A stretch of 64,000 bases of DNA, taken from the NCBI GenBank assembly GCA_903832325.1, contig CAILBC010000026.1:124001-188000 (forward strand), given 5' to 3'. The position numbers and the translations under genes were made by a program. Shown here in pieces: positions 28,386 to 36,808 of the stretch; position 1 is the stretch's first letter, and the number at the start of each line of letters is the position of its first letter. Under the pieces are notes generated by a model. The model was not told the origin of the DNA and searched no databases. It saw nothing but the letters and a program-made list of their open reading frames with translations. Source of the DNA: an uncultured Sphingomonadales bacterium. GTDB lineage: Bacteria > Pseudomonadota > Alphaproteobacteria > Sphingomonadales > Sphingomonadaceae.

Positions 28386-29819
28386 ATGACCCATTCTGCC
28401 AATGCCCTGAAATTCTACATCGATGGCGCCTGGGTCGATCCCGCCGGGTCGGCCACGCTCGATGTGATCAATCCCGCCACCGAAGCACCGTTCATCACGA
28501 TCGCCATGGGCGGCGCGGCGGATGTTGATCGCGCGGTGGCGGCCGCGCGCAAGGCGTTTGGCACTTGGGCCTTTTCCAGCCGCGAGGAACGCCTGGCGCT
28601 GCTGCGCCGCGTGCTTGAGGAATACAACCGCCGGTTTGAAGATATCGCGCAGGCCGTGACCGCCGAAATGGGCGCGCCGATTGCCTTTGCCCGCGAGGCG
28701 CAGGCCTGGGCGGGGCAGGCCCATATGGAGGCCGCGATCAAGGCGCTGGAAACCTATACTTTTGAAGAAACGCGCGGGACGACGCAGATCATCAAGGAAC
28801 CGATCGGCGTTGCCGCGCTGATCACGCCGTGGAACTGGCCGCTGAACCAGATCGTGTGCAAGGTCGCCCCGGCGATTGCCGCCGGCTGCACCGTGGTGCT
28901 GAAACCGTCGGAAATCGCGCCGGTCAGCGGGCTGATTTGGGCCGAAATCATGGATGCCGCGGGCACACCGGCGGGCGTGTTCAACCTGGTCAACGGCAAT
29001 GGCCCCGATGTCGGCCAGGTGCTGTCCGAACATGCCGATGTCGATATGGTGTCGTTCACCGGATCGACCCGTGCGGGCATCCTGGTGGCGAAGGCCGCGG
29101 CCACCACGGTAAAGCGCGTGGCGCAGGAACTGGGCGGAAAATCGGCCAACATCATCCTGCCCGATGCCGATTTTGCAGCGGCGGTGGCGGCCGGGGTGCA
29201 GGGTTGCTTCAGCAATTCGGGCCAATCGTGCGATGCGCCCACGCGCATGCTGGTGCCGGCCGATCGCCATGCCGAAGCGCTGGAAATTGCCAAGGCGACC
29301 GCTGCCGAAATGGTGGTGGGCGATCCGCTCGATCCCGCCACGACGCATGGGCCCGTGGTCAGCGATGTGCAGTGGGCAAAAATCCAGCGCCTGATCCAGA
29401 CCGCGATCGACGAAGGCACGCACCTGGTCACCGGCGGCCCTGGCCTGCCCGAGGGCCTGACCAAAGGGTACTACGTGCGGCCCACCGTGTTTGGCGGCGT
29501 GACCAACGACATGACCATCGCGCGCGAAGAAGTGTTTGGCATGGTGCTGTCGATCCTGCCCTATGACAGCATCGACCATTCCATCGAAATCGCCAACGAC
29601 ACCGTCTATGGCCTGGCCAACTACATCGCCGGCACCGATATGGACGTGATCCGCGGCATCGCCCGCAAATTGCGCAGCGGCACGGTCAACATCAACTATC
29701 CCGACTGGGATACCGATGCCCCGTTCGGAGGCTACAAGCAGTCGGGCAATGGCCGCGAATATGCCGGCTATGGCATCCACGACTTCCTGGAAATCAAGGG
29801 CGTGGTCGGCTGGGGCTGA
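28386..29819 (+). CDS. Aldehyde dehydrogenase family protein
   Basis: 477 residues from MTHSANALKFYIDGAWVDPA. It is an NAD(P)-dependent aldehyde dehydrogenase with catalytic Cys282 in FSNSGQSCDAPTRM, general base Glu248 in AQELGGKSANII, the NAD-binding FTGSTRAG and the oxyanion Asn in TPWNWPLNQ. The conserved C-terminal PFGGYKQSGNGREYAGYG is also present. The substrate cannot be read from sequence. The start at 28386 is preferred over an upstream frame extension that has no homology. It appears to be a single-gene unit, followed by an inverted REP pair. Confidence 0.92.
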   Translation: MTHSANALKFYIDGAWVDPAGSATLDVINPATEAPFITIAMGGAADVDRAVAAARKAFGTWAFSSREERLALLRRVLEEYNRRFEDIAQAVTAEMGAPIAFAREAQAWAGQAHMEAAIKALETYTFEETRGTTQIIKEPIGVAALITPWNWPLNQIVCKVAPAIAAGCTVVLKPSEIAPVSGLIWAEIMDAAGTPAGVFNLVNGNGPDVGQVLSEHADVDMVSFTGSTRAGILVAKAAATTVKRVAQELGGKSANIILPDADFAAAVAAGVQGCFSNSGQSCDAPTRMLVPADRHAEALEIAKATAAEMVVGDPLDPATTHGPVVSDVQWAKIQRLIQTAIDEGTHLVTGGPGLPEGLTKGYYVRPTVFGGVTNDMTIAREEVFGMVLSILPYDSIDHSIEIANDTVYGLANYIAGTDMDVIRGIARKLRSGTVNINYPDWDTDAPFGGYKQSGNGREYAGYGIHDFLEIKGVVGWG

Positions 29820-29851
29820 GGCACGGCGGTAATCGCAGACCTATCTTCTCG

Positions 29852-29939
29852 CGTCACCCCGGGCTTGACCCGGGGTCCCGCTTGCTTTCTGCGCCGACCG
29901 GTCAAAAAAGCGCGACCCCGGATCAAGTCCGGGGTGACG
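29852..29939. repeat. Inverted pair of REP-like palindromes
   Basis: Two palindromic elements face each other across 30 bases. 29852-29880 contains CACCCCGGGCTTGACCCGGG. 29911-29939 contains, on the opposite strand, CACCCCGGACTTGATCCGGG. Each can form its own hairpin, and together they form a larger one. They lie between the convergent aldehyde dehydrogenase and ung genes, a typical place for a bidirectional terminator or transcript stabiliser. Confidence 0.85.
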
Positions 29940-29968
29940 AAACAGGGTGATGAAAAAGGGCGCGAATC

Positions 29969-30658
29969 CTATTCCGGCAAGCACCAGTCGATCGCGCCGC
30001 GCCCGTGCGCCGTCAGGAACGCGTTGGCCTGGCTGAAATGGCGGCAGCCGAAAAACCCGGCATAGGCGGACAGGGGGCTGGGGTGCGGGGCCTTCAGCAC
30101 CAGATGGGGGCCGGTTGACAGGCCGGGAATGCGCGCGGCCTTTTTCTGCGCGTGGCTGCCCCACAGCAGGAACACCACCGGATCGGGCCGGGCGGCGACA
30201 GCGGCGACGGCGGCGTCGGTCAGCACCTCCCACCCGCGGTTCTGGTGCGATCCGGGCTGGGCCTGTGCGACAGTCAGCGCGTTGTTGAGCAGCAGCACGC
30301 CCTGGCGCGCCCAGGCATCGAGATGGCCGTGGCGCGGCACCGGCAGGCCCAGATCATCGCGCAATTCCTTGTAGATATTGGCAAGGCTGGGCGGCACTTT
30401 CACCCCCGGCAGCACCGAAAACGCCAGGCCATGCGCCTGGCCCGGGCCGTGATAGGGATCCTGCCCCAGGATCACCACGCGCACCGCATCGAGCGGGGTC
30501 AATTCGAGCGCGGCCAGGCGCGCACCGCGCGGGGGAAAGATCGTCTTGCCCGCGGCCTCTTCGGCGCGCAGCCAGCCGCCCAGCGCGCGCAAGGGCGGGG
30601 TGGCCAGCACCGGATCGAGCGCGGGGCGCCAGCTTTCGGGAAGGGGGGTTGCCATCAT
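29969..30658 (-). CDS. ung: Uracil-DNA glycosylase
   Basis: 229 residues from ATG 30658; the next codon, 30655, is also ATG. Family 1 UDG removes uracil from DNA. The catalytic water-activating motif GQDPYHGPGQAHGLAFSV has Asp67. The uracil-binding LLLNNALTV, the VFLLWGSHAQ strand and the leucine-intercalation loop APHPSPLSAY with its catalytic His are all visible. It is divergent from the RNase D-like gene across an 88-bp promoter region. The gene stands alone. Confidence 0.96.
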   Translation of the reverse strand: MMATPLPESWRPALDPVLATPPLRALGGWLRAEEAAGKTIFPPRGARLAALELTPLDAVRVVILGQDPYHGPGQAHGLAFSVLPGVKVPPSLANIYKELRDDLGLPVPRHGHLDAWARQGVLLLNNALTVAQAQPGSHQNRGWEVLTDAAVAAVAARPDPVVFLLWGSHAQKKAARIPGLSTGPHLVLKAPHPSPLSAYAGFFGCRHFSQANAFLTAHGRGAIDWCLPE

Positions 30659-30746
30659 CGCAGGCCGGTCTGTGCCATGCCCGCATGGCCTTGCCAACCG
30701 CTTCGCCGCTTGCTCCACGCAGCCATAGCGCCTAAGCATCGGGGCG

Positions 30747-31364
30747 ATGGCCGTATACTTTCACGAAGAAGATCTGCCCGCCGGCGTGCTTGCGCCAGGC
30801 GTGGTTGCTGTTGACACCGAAACGATGGGTCTGATCACCCGGCGCGACCGATTGTGCGTGGTGCAGATTTCCGATGGCAAAGGTGATGAACACTGCGTGC
30901 GCTTTGCGCGCAACAGCAGCTATGACGCACCCAATCTGAAGGCGGTGCTGGCCGATCCCGCGCGGATCAAGCTGTTTCACTATGCCCGGTTCGATCTGGC
31001 AGCGATCCACCACTATCTCGGCGTGATGGCAACGCCGGTGTTCTGCACCAAGATCGCATCGAAGCTGGTGCGGACCTATACCGACCGCCACGGGCTGAAG
31101 GATCTGGTGCGCGAACTGACCGGCAAGGAAATTTCCAAGCAGCAGCAATCCAGCGACTGGGGCGGCCCGGTGCTGAGCGATGCGCAGCTGGATTATGCGG
31201 CGTCTGATGTGCGCTATCTGCATGCCTGCCACACCGCGCTGGTGGAACGGCTGGCGCGCGAAGGGCGCACCGAAATGGCGCAGGCCTGTTTCGATTTCCT
31301 GCCGCATCGTGCCCTGCTCGATCTTGCCGGCTGGGCCGAAAACGACATTTTCAGCCACGAATAG
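30747..31364 (+). CDS. RNase D-like 3'-5' exonuclease (no HRDC)
   Basis: 205 residues, only the DEDDy exonuclease domain. Motif I is VDTETMGL with Asp23 and Glu25, motif II FHYARFDLAAI, and motif III YAASDVRYL with the catalytic Tyr. Full-length RNase D has one or two C-terminal HRDC domains; this protein ends right after the nuclease fold, so it is the short alphaproteobacterial form. It trims structured RNA 3' ends. It is followed 42 bp later by lptC on the same strand, an arrangement I recall as common in alphaproteobacteria. Confidence 0.9.
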   Translation: MAVYFHEEDLPAGVLAPGVVAVDTETMGLITRRDRLCVVQISDGKGDEHCVRFARNSSYDAPNLKAVLADPARIKLFHYARFDLAAIHHYLGVMATPVFCTKIASKLVRTYTDRHGLKDLVRELTGKEISKQQQSSDWGGPVLSDAQLDYAASDVRYLHACHTALVERLAREGRTEMAQACFDFLPHRALLDLAGWAENDIFSHE

Positions 31365-31406
31365 GCCGGGCGTGACAGCGGGGCCCTTCTTTTCCGGCGC
31401 GATTGC

Positions 31407-32159
31407 ATGACCTTGCGCGCCGACCAGATGCGCGACCGGCGCCAGGTCTTTGCCGCGCCCGGCGGATCGCACGATCGCATGGTGCGGCTGCTGTCGATGG
31501 CGCTGCCCGGGCTGATCGGTGCGCTGGTGGCGGTGATGGTGCTGGCGCCGTTGAGCCCGCGCGGCGAAATCAGCTTTTTGCTCGATCGCACCAAAGTTGC
31601 CATGCTGAATGACCGGCTGCGCGCGCTGGGCGCGATGTATCGTGGCGAAGACGATCGGGGACGCGCCTTTTCGGTCACCGCGGGCAGCGCGGTGCAGCAT
31701 TCGGCGCGGCTGCAGGTGATCGAAATGCACGATGTGACCGCGCGCATGCTGCTGGATGACGGGCCGGCGATCCTGGTGGCGGAATCGGGCCTTTATGATT
31801 TCGGGCGTCAGGACATCACTGTGCCGGGCGCGGTGAACATCCAGACCGCCGATGGCTATCGCATGGTCACGCAGGGCGCCTCGATCGAACTCGATCATCG
31901 CCGGCTGGTCAGCCATGGCCAGGTCGAAGGGCGCATCCCGACGGGCACGTTCAGCGCCGACCATTTCGAGGCCGATCTGGATTCGCGCAATATCCGGCTG
32001 GATGGCCATGCCCATCTGCGCATGGTGCCCGGCAAGATCAACCCGCCGGGCCAGATGGTGCGGGGGCCATTGGCCAGCGCGCCTGCGTTGCAAGCCGCCC
32101 CCGCGTTTCAGCCCGGTACTGCCCGCACTGCACCCTTGCCGCAGGTGACCAATCCGTGA
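31407..32159 (+). CDS. lptC: LPS export ABC transporter periplasmic protein LptC
   Basis: 250 residues. One N-terminal membrane anchor (about 25-48, LLSMALPGLIGALVAVMVLA) is followed by a beta-jellyroll with Gly/Asp turns (GYRMVTQGASIELDHRRLVS, ADHFEADLDSRNIRLDGHAH). LptC receives lipid from LptB2FG and hands it to LptA. The C-terminal ~35 residues are Pro/Ala-rich and probably disordered. The stop overlaps lptA in GTGA. Confidence 0.88.
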   Translation: MTLRADQMRDRRQVFAAPGGSHDRMVRLLSMALPGLIGALVAVMVLAPLSPRGEISFLLDRTKVAMLNDRLRALGAMYRGEDDRGRAFSVTAGSAVQHSARLQVIEMHDVTARMLLDDGPAILVAESGLYDFGRQDITVPGAVNIQTADGYRMVTQGASIELDHRRLVSHGQVEGRIPTGTFSADHFEADLDSRNIRLDGHAHLRMVPGKINPPGQMVRGPLASAPALQAAPAFQPGTARTAPLPQVTNP

Positions 32160-32758
32160 CGACCCACCCGATTTCCGATTTCGCCCACCCCGTTGCACGG
32201 CGCGCGCTGCGGAGCTTTGCCATCGGCTTTGCCCTGTCGGCGGCGGTGATTGCCGGGGCGGGGCAGCTTGCGGCCGAAACGCGCGTGTCGCACAACAGCG
32301 ATGCGCCGGTCGATTTCAACGCCGCGCACATGGAATTGCAGGACAAGCAGAAGCGCGTGGTGCTGACCGGCGATGTCGTGATCACCCAGGCCGAACTGCG
32401 CCTGACTGCCGACCGCACCTTGATGGCCTATACCGACACGGGCAAGCTGACGCTGCAGCGCGTCGATGCCACCGGCCACGTGGTGGTGACGCGCAATGAT
32501 GAAAAGGCCAGCGGCGATGTCGCGGTCTATGATCTGAACCGCAAGGTGATCACCATGGTCGGCCATGTCGTGCTCAACCGCCGCAATGGCGACAACCTGG
32601 GCGGCGGGCGGCTGGTGATCGATCTGAACACCGGGGTTTCGAGCATCGACGGCCACAGCGCCGGCGGGGCCGGCAGCGTGCCGGGGCAGCCTGCGGGCGC
32701 GTCGGGGCGCGTGAGCGGATCGTTCAACGTGCCGAAGAAAGACGACAAGAAGCCCTGA
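32156..32758 (+). CDS. lptA: LptA/OstA-type periplasmic bridge protein
   Basis: 200 residues with a GTG start that overlaps the lptC stop. A signal peptide ending about residue 40 (SAAVIAGAGQLAAETRV) is followed by an OstA beta-jellyroll: VDFNAAHMELQDKQKRVVLT, GDVVITQAELRLTADRTLMA, GHVVVTR and VGHVVLNRRNGDNL. LptA polymers carry LPS, or an equivalent glycolipid, across the periplasm. The C-terminus ends VPKKDDKKP. In many relatives lptB and rpoN follow here, but in this window the next gene is the convergent lptG. Confidence 0.9.
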   Translation: MTTHPISDFAHPVARRALRSFAIGFALSAAVIAGAGQLAAETRVSHNSDAPVDFNAAHMELQDKQKRVVLTGDVVITQAELRLTADRTLMAYTDTGKLTLQRVDATGHVVVTRNDEKASGDVAVYDLNRKVITMVGHVVLNRRNGDNLGGGRLVIDLNTGVSSIDGHSAGGAGSVPGQPAGASGRVSGSFNVPKKDDKKP

Positions 32759-32762
32759 GGCG

Positions 32763-33863
32763 TTACTCTTCGGTGCGGATCAGCACGGTTTCGCCGATCA
32801 GCAGGAACAGCAGGAACGGGGACCACGCCGCCAGCAGCGGGGTGTATCCGCCGAAATTGCCCATCGCCAGCGCGGCATTGTCGACCACGAAATAGGCAAA
32901 GCCCAGCGCCATGCCGATCACCGCGCGCACAAACAGTTTGCCCGATCGCGCAAGGCCAAACGCCGCAACCGCGCCCAGCAGCGGCATCAGCAGCGCCGAC
33001 AGCGGGCCCGACAGTTTATGCCACCATTTGCCGTCAAGTTCGCTGGTGCGAAAGCCCGCGGCGCGGATTTCGCCGATCGAGGTGGTCAGCATCGACAGCG
33101 ATTCGCCATCGGCATCGGTTTTGCGCACGATCACCTGCGCCGGGTCGACGCCCGTGGCATAGACATGCGCCCCCCCCAGCGCGGTCCGCCGGGTGCTCTG
33201 CACGTCGAAACTGGCTGGCTGGTCAAACCGCCAGCCCGGCGCGGCAAAGCGGGCATGCGGGGCATGGACGATTTCGGTAACCATGCCGGTGGGATCGCGG
33301 CGATACCAGTTGACATCGCTCATTTCGGTGGCGGTTCCGCGCCCGGTAACGGTGCGGGCATAGAGGATGTTGGGCCCATCCTGCATCCACACATTGGCCT
33401 TGATGTCGCTGTCGGGCGGGGTCGTGCCATAGCCGACATCCTGCCACGCCTTGAGCGCGGCGGTGGAGCGCACCACCACGCGCTCGTTGAAGGCCAGCGT
33501 GCCCGCGCTGGTGACTGCGGCGACCAGAAACAGCGGCGCCAGCACCTGGTGCGCCGAAAGCCCGGCGGCCTTCATCGCCACCACTTCACTGTTCTGGTTC
33601 AGCGTCATCAGCGTGATGATCGTGGCCAGCAGCACCGAATAGGGGGTGAACCGGCTGATCAGCTGCGGCGTGCGCAGCCCGACATAGCGCAGCAGTTCCA
33701 TCTGCCCGTTGCCCTTCGCGGCCAGGATGTGGCCGCTTTCGCTCAACAGGTCGAGCATCTGCAGCACGAGCACGAGCATGACCAGCACGGCAACAATGCG
33801 CACCGCAAACATCCGCGCGATATAGAGCGTCATCGTGCGCGACGGGAAGAAATCAAGCAGCAT
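32763..33863 (-). CDS. lptG: LPS export ABC transporter permease LptG
   Basis: 366 residues from MLLDFFPSRTMTLYIARMFA. Six membrane segments, three at each end (about 15-35, 60-85, 100-122 and then 280-305, 310-330, 340-360), flank a periplasmic beta-jellyroll that includes DGPNILYARTVTGRG and TSIGEIRAAGFRTSELDGKW. The start overlaps the lptF end by 11 bases, so the two permeases are translationally coupled. It converges tightly with lptA (4-bp gap). The open frame upstream of 33863 lies inside lptF and is not used. Confidence 0.92.
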   Translation of the reverse strand: MLLDFFPSRTMTLYIARMFAVRIVAVLVMLVLVLQMLDLLSESGHILAAKGNGQMELLRYVGLRTPQLISRFTPYSVLLATIITLMTLNQNSEVVAMKAAGLSAHQVLAPLFLVAAVTSAGTLAFNERVVVRSTAALKAWQDVGYGTTPPDSDIKANVWMQDGPNILYARTVTGRGTATEMSDVNWYRRDPTGMVTEIVHAPHARFAAPGWRFDQPASFDVQSTRRTALGGAHVYATGVDPAQVIVRKTDADGESLSMLTTSIGEIRAAGFRTSELDGKWWHKLSGPLSALLMPLLGAVAAFGLARSGKLFVRAVIGMALGFAYFVVDNAALAMGNFGGYTPLLAAWSPFLLFLLIGETVLIRTEE

Positions 33864-35118
33864 GGGTGGCGCCTCCCGCTTCTGCCGGAGAGGGGTCGTC
33901 ATGATCGTGCGCGGCGGCCTGCGCCGGTTTGCGCGCGGCAAACAGCCGCATGACCAGCCGCGCAACGCGCGAAAAGGCGGATTCCAGCCCGCCGATCGGT
34001 TGGCCGCCGGGCACATAGGCGAGCCGCCAGTACATCCACACGATCAGCGCGGCAAAAACCGTGAACGGCCCCCACAGCGCCAGCGTCGGATCGACCCGGC
34101 CCAGGCTGGAGACATCCTGCCCATATTCGTTGACCTTGTGATAGGCGACCACCATCATGATCGAAACGAACACGCCCAGTGCAGAGGAGGACCGCTTTGG
34201 CGGCACCGCCAGCGCCACCGCCAGCAGCGGCAGCAGGAACATCATCGCCACTTCGACCAGGCGGTAATTGAGATTGGCGATGCTCTGGTTGCGCATTTCC
34301 ACGCTTGATGCGCGGCTCCAGCCGATGCGCAGCAATTCGGGCAGGAAATATTCGCTGTCCTTGTCTCCGCGCCGCCGGAACTGTTCGATCTTGGGCAGAT
34401 CGATCGGCAGATCGTGGCTGGCAAAGGTCAGCACGCGGGGGTTGCGGATGGTGGGCGATTGCTGGACGATCTGGCCATCGGTAAGCCGCAGGATAACCGT
34501 ATCGGGATTTTCGCGGTTGGCAAAAAACTGCCCTTCGCGCGCCGAAATCACCAGCACTTCGCCCTTTGCGGTGGCGATGCGGGCAAAGATCCCTTGCAGT
34601 TGGCGGCCTTCATCGCGGCTGGATTCGACGCGCAGCGCGGTGCGATCCTGCAGCGCGTTGAATTCGCCCACCTTGATCGAGGCGCCCAGCGCGCCAGAGC
34701 GCAGTTCGAACTGCAATTCCTCGTAATAATAGCGCGACAGCGGCTGCACATAGCTGACGATCAGCAGATTGAGCCCGGCCAGCACGATCGCAAACAGGAA
34801 CGGCACGCGCAACATGCGGGTATAGGACAGGCCGACCGCGCGCATCACGTCGAGTTCGGAACTGGTTGCCAGTTTGCGAAACGCGAACAGGATGCCCAGC
34901 ATCAGCCCCAGCGGAATCGCCAGGCTGGCATATTCGGGCAGGAGATTGGCGAGCATCTTGAACACGACGCCCACCGGGCCGCCCTGCGTTGCGACAAAGT
35001 CGAACAGCTTGAGCATCTTGTCGAGCACGAGCAGCGACGCGGCGATCACGAACACCGACAGCATCGGCACAATGACCAGCCGGGCGATGTATCGATCGAT
35101 CGCGGTAAGGAATGTCAC
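33853..35118 (-). CDS. lptF: LPS export ABC transporter permease LptF
   Basis: 421 residues from MTFLTAIDRYIARLVIVPML. It shares LptG's layout: three N-terminal membrane helices, a periplasmic jellyroll (about 130-290) and three C-terminal helices. The conserved LANLLPEYASLAIPLGLMLG and SELDVMRAVGLSYTRML match LptF, which couples to LptB in the inner membrane. A C-terminal cytosolic tail with HDHDDPSPAEAGG is extra. It is first in the lptF-lptG unit, facing lptC-lptA. Confidence 0.93.
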   Translation of the reverse strand: MTFLTAIDRYIARLVIVPMLSVFVIAASLLVLDKMLKLFDFVATQGGPVGVVFKMLANLLPEYASLAIPLGLMLGILFAFRKLATSSELDVMRAVGLSYTRMLRVPFLFAIVLAGLNLLIVSYVQPLSRYYYEELQFELRSGALGASIKVGEFNALQDRTALRVESSRDEGRQLQGIFARIATAKGEVLVISAREGQFFANRENPDTVILRLTDGQIVQQSPTIRNPRVLTFASHDLPIDLPKIEQFRRRGDKDSEYFLPELLRIGWSRASSVEMRNQSIANLNYRLVEVAMMFLLPLLAVALAVPPKRSSSALGVFVSIMMVVAYHKVNEYGQDVSSLGRVDPTLALWGPFTVFAALIVWMYWRLAYVPGGQPIGGLESAFSRVARLVMRLFAARKPAQAAAHDHDDPSPAEAGGATHAA

Positions 35119-35265
35119 AAGGTGCGCCGGTTCTGCTTTGTGATCGCCGGGGCTGTCGCCTGGCTGTAAAGGGCCGCAGGGGCACGCAAAAGGTTGCGCC
35201 CGGGCAATCGCCTAGCCGGGTTCAGGCGCCGAAGGAAGGGCAAAAGCCGACCCGACTTTCGGCCA

Positions 35266-35709
35266 TCAGTCCTTTTCCAGCGTGCAGCGGAGCGGGTGCT
35301 GATTCTGGGCGGCGAAATCCATCACCTGGTTCACCTTGGTTTCGGCGATTTCATACGGGAATACGCCGCACACGCCGACCCCGCGCTGGTGCACATGCAG
35401 CATCACGCGCGTGGCCTGCTCCAGGTCCATCGAAAAGAACCGTTTGAGCACCATGACCACGAATTCCATCGGGGTGTAATCGTCATTCAGCATCAGCACC
35501 TTGAACATGCTGGGCTTTTTGGGGCGGGTGCGGGTGCGCGTGGCAATCCCCACCTGGCCATCGCCGTTTGATCCGCCATTGCCGCCGGCGCCATCCTCGT
35601 CTTCGCCCGCGCGCACTGCATCAGTCCCCGCCACCGGGGCAACAAGCCCCGGAAAGGCAGGCAACAACGCCCGGTCAAGGTGCAGGTCGGATGAGGGCAG
35701 GAATGGCAT
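35266..35709 (-). CDS. clpS: ClpS adaptor for ClpAP, N-terminally extended
   Basis: 147 residues; typical ClpS has about 105. The core (about 65-147) is canonical: [20 protein letters not shown] with the substrate-pocket residues, [20 protein letters not shown] and YEIAETKV. ClpS brings N-degron substrates to ClpAP. The extra 60 residues start [20 protein letters not shown] and contain an acidic/Gly stretch ([17 protein letters not shown]). They are probably flexible. clpA is not adjacent here. Confidence 0.93.
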   Translation of the reverse strand: MPFLPSSDLHLDRALLPAFPGLVAPVAGTDAVRAGEDEDGAGGNGGSNGDGQVGIATRTRTRPKKPSMFKVLMLNDDYTPMEFVVMVLKRFFSMDLEQATRVMLHVHQRGVGVCGVFPYEIAETKVNQVMDFAAQNQHPLRCTLEKD

Positions 35710-35791
35710 GATCGCCTGAATATCGCATCGCACTGCCCCCGGTTCAAGAGGCGAGTCGGGAACTATGCCACGCAAACGTGGTGAACGGGCC

Positions 35792-35829
35792 AAAAAGCAA
35801 ACGGGCCAGACGGGGATACCGTCCGGCCC
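35792..35829 (-). terminator. Rho-independent terminator of the phasin gene
   Basis: On the minus strand, GGGCCGGACGG, a 5-nt loop and CCGTCTGGCCC form an 11-bp stem with one G-U pair, followed by GTTTGCTTTTT. It lies 58 bases beyond the phasin stop and before clpS, insulating the two genes. Confidence 0.8.
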
Positions 35830-35834
35830 GCCGG

Positions 35835-35876
35835 CCTGTTCGATTGCGCCTGTTCGATTGCGCCTGCTTGATCGCG
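35835..35876. repeat. 14-bp unit repeated three times after the phasin gene
   Basis: CCTGTTCGATTGCG occurs twice exactly (35835, 35849), then once with two changes (35863). It sits between the phasin stop and its terminator. Confidence 0.85.
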
Positions 35877-35886
35877 TCTGGCGCGA

Positions 35887-36633
35887 TCAGGCGGCGTGCT
35901 TGATCTTTTCGACCGCCAGGCTGACGCGGTTCGAAATCGGCTGGAAGGCTTCGCTGGCCAGCTTGAGCATGGCTTCGCTGTTCTTCGAGCTTACCGCAAC
36001 CGCGGCGTCGAACTGCTTGCGCAGCAGGGTCGACTGCTTTTCCATCAGTTCGGCCGGGGTCTTCACGGCGGCCATCTCCTTGATTTCGGCAGTCAGCGTT
36101 TCAAACGCCGCCTTGCTTTCGGTCATGTAGCCTTTGCTCAGTTCCTGCAGGCCGGTGGCAAAGATCTTGGTCGATTCAACCAGAGCTTCGACATTGCCCT
36201 TGGTGAAGGTGCCCATTTCACCCAGGCTCGCCTGGCTCTTTTCGAGCGCGGCCTTGGCCTTTTCCTGTGCATCCTTCATCGCGGCGGTCAGCTTTTCGGT
36301 ATAGTCGATGGTGGTGGTCATGATCGGGGTTTCCTTGATCGGGGCAGCGGCCTTTGCCGGGGCGGGCTTGGCAACGGCTGCCTTGGGTTTGGCCGAAGTT
36401 TCGGCCAGAGTTTTGGTTGCGGGTTTTGCCGGTTTCGGGGCCGGCGTCTTGCGGGCGGGCTTTGCCACGGGCGCGGGTGCGGCCGCTTCAGCCGGTTTCC
36501 GGCGAAACGCGGTGCGCCGCGTCACCGGGGCTTTTGCAGGGGCAGCCACAGCAACGGGCTGTGCTTCGGCCGTTACGGCCAGAACCACATCAGCCTGGGT
36601 TGTTGCGGCAATCTGGTCGTGAAGATCGGACAT
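35887..36633 (-). CDS. phaP: Phasin with Lys/Ala/Pro-rich N-terminal extension
   Basis: 248 residues from ATG 36633 (GGAG 8 bases upstream). Residues about 105-248 are a canonical phasin: amphipathic helices with KAKAALEKSQASLGEMGTFT, NVEALVESTKIFATGLQELS and EMAAVKTPAELMEKQSTLLR, which coat PHA granules. Residues 1-104 are Ala/Pro/Lys/Arg-rich (TRRTAFRRKP, KPARKTPAPKPAKPATKT), like histone-H1-type nucleoid-binding tails. An internal ATG at 36321 (MTTTIDYTEKL) has AAGGA 10 bases upstream and would give a normal 144-residue phasin, so two forms may be made. It lies downstream of phaC on the same strand and has its own promoter region and terminator. Confidence 0.9.
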   Translation of the reverse strand: MSDLHDQIAATTQADVVLAVTAEAQPVAVAAPAKAPVTRRTAFRRKPAEAAAPAPVAKPARKTPAPKPAKPATKTLAETSAKPKAAVAKPAPAKAAAPIKETPIMTTTIDYTEKLTAAMKDAQEKAKAALEKSQASLGEMGTFTKGNVEALVESTKIFATGLQELSKGYMTESKAAFETLTAEIKEMAAVKTPAELMEKQSTLLRKQFDAAVAVSSKNSEAMLKLASEAFQPISNRVSLAVEKIKHAA

Positions 36634-36715
36634 TGCGATTGCTCCTGCAGCCGGTCCTGCAAGGGTGCCCGATCCGGCCCTGAATGAACTTGGCCGCCCG
36701 CGCCCCTCAGGGACT

Positions 36716-36729
36716 TTGCTGCATTGCAA
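36716..36729. promoter_or_regulatory. TTGC..GCAA palindrome in the phasin promoter (possible PhaR site)
   Basis: TTGCTGCATTGCAA lies 83 bases upstream of the phasin start and shares GCATTGCA with the phaZ promoter. A further TGC/GCA-rich element (GTGCACTGCACC) follows at about 36766. PhaR operators of this general type control phasin genes in alphaproteobacteria. No binding evidence exists here. Confidence 0.4.
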
Positions 36730-36808
36730 TATGTGCCTCTGCACCCACCAAGTCAAGGGAAATTGTGCACTGCACCATTTGTCGGATCGGTGGCTGCCCG
36801 GTCCCGGA

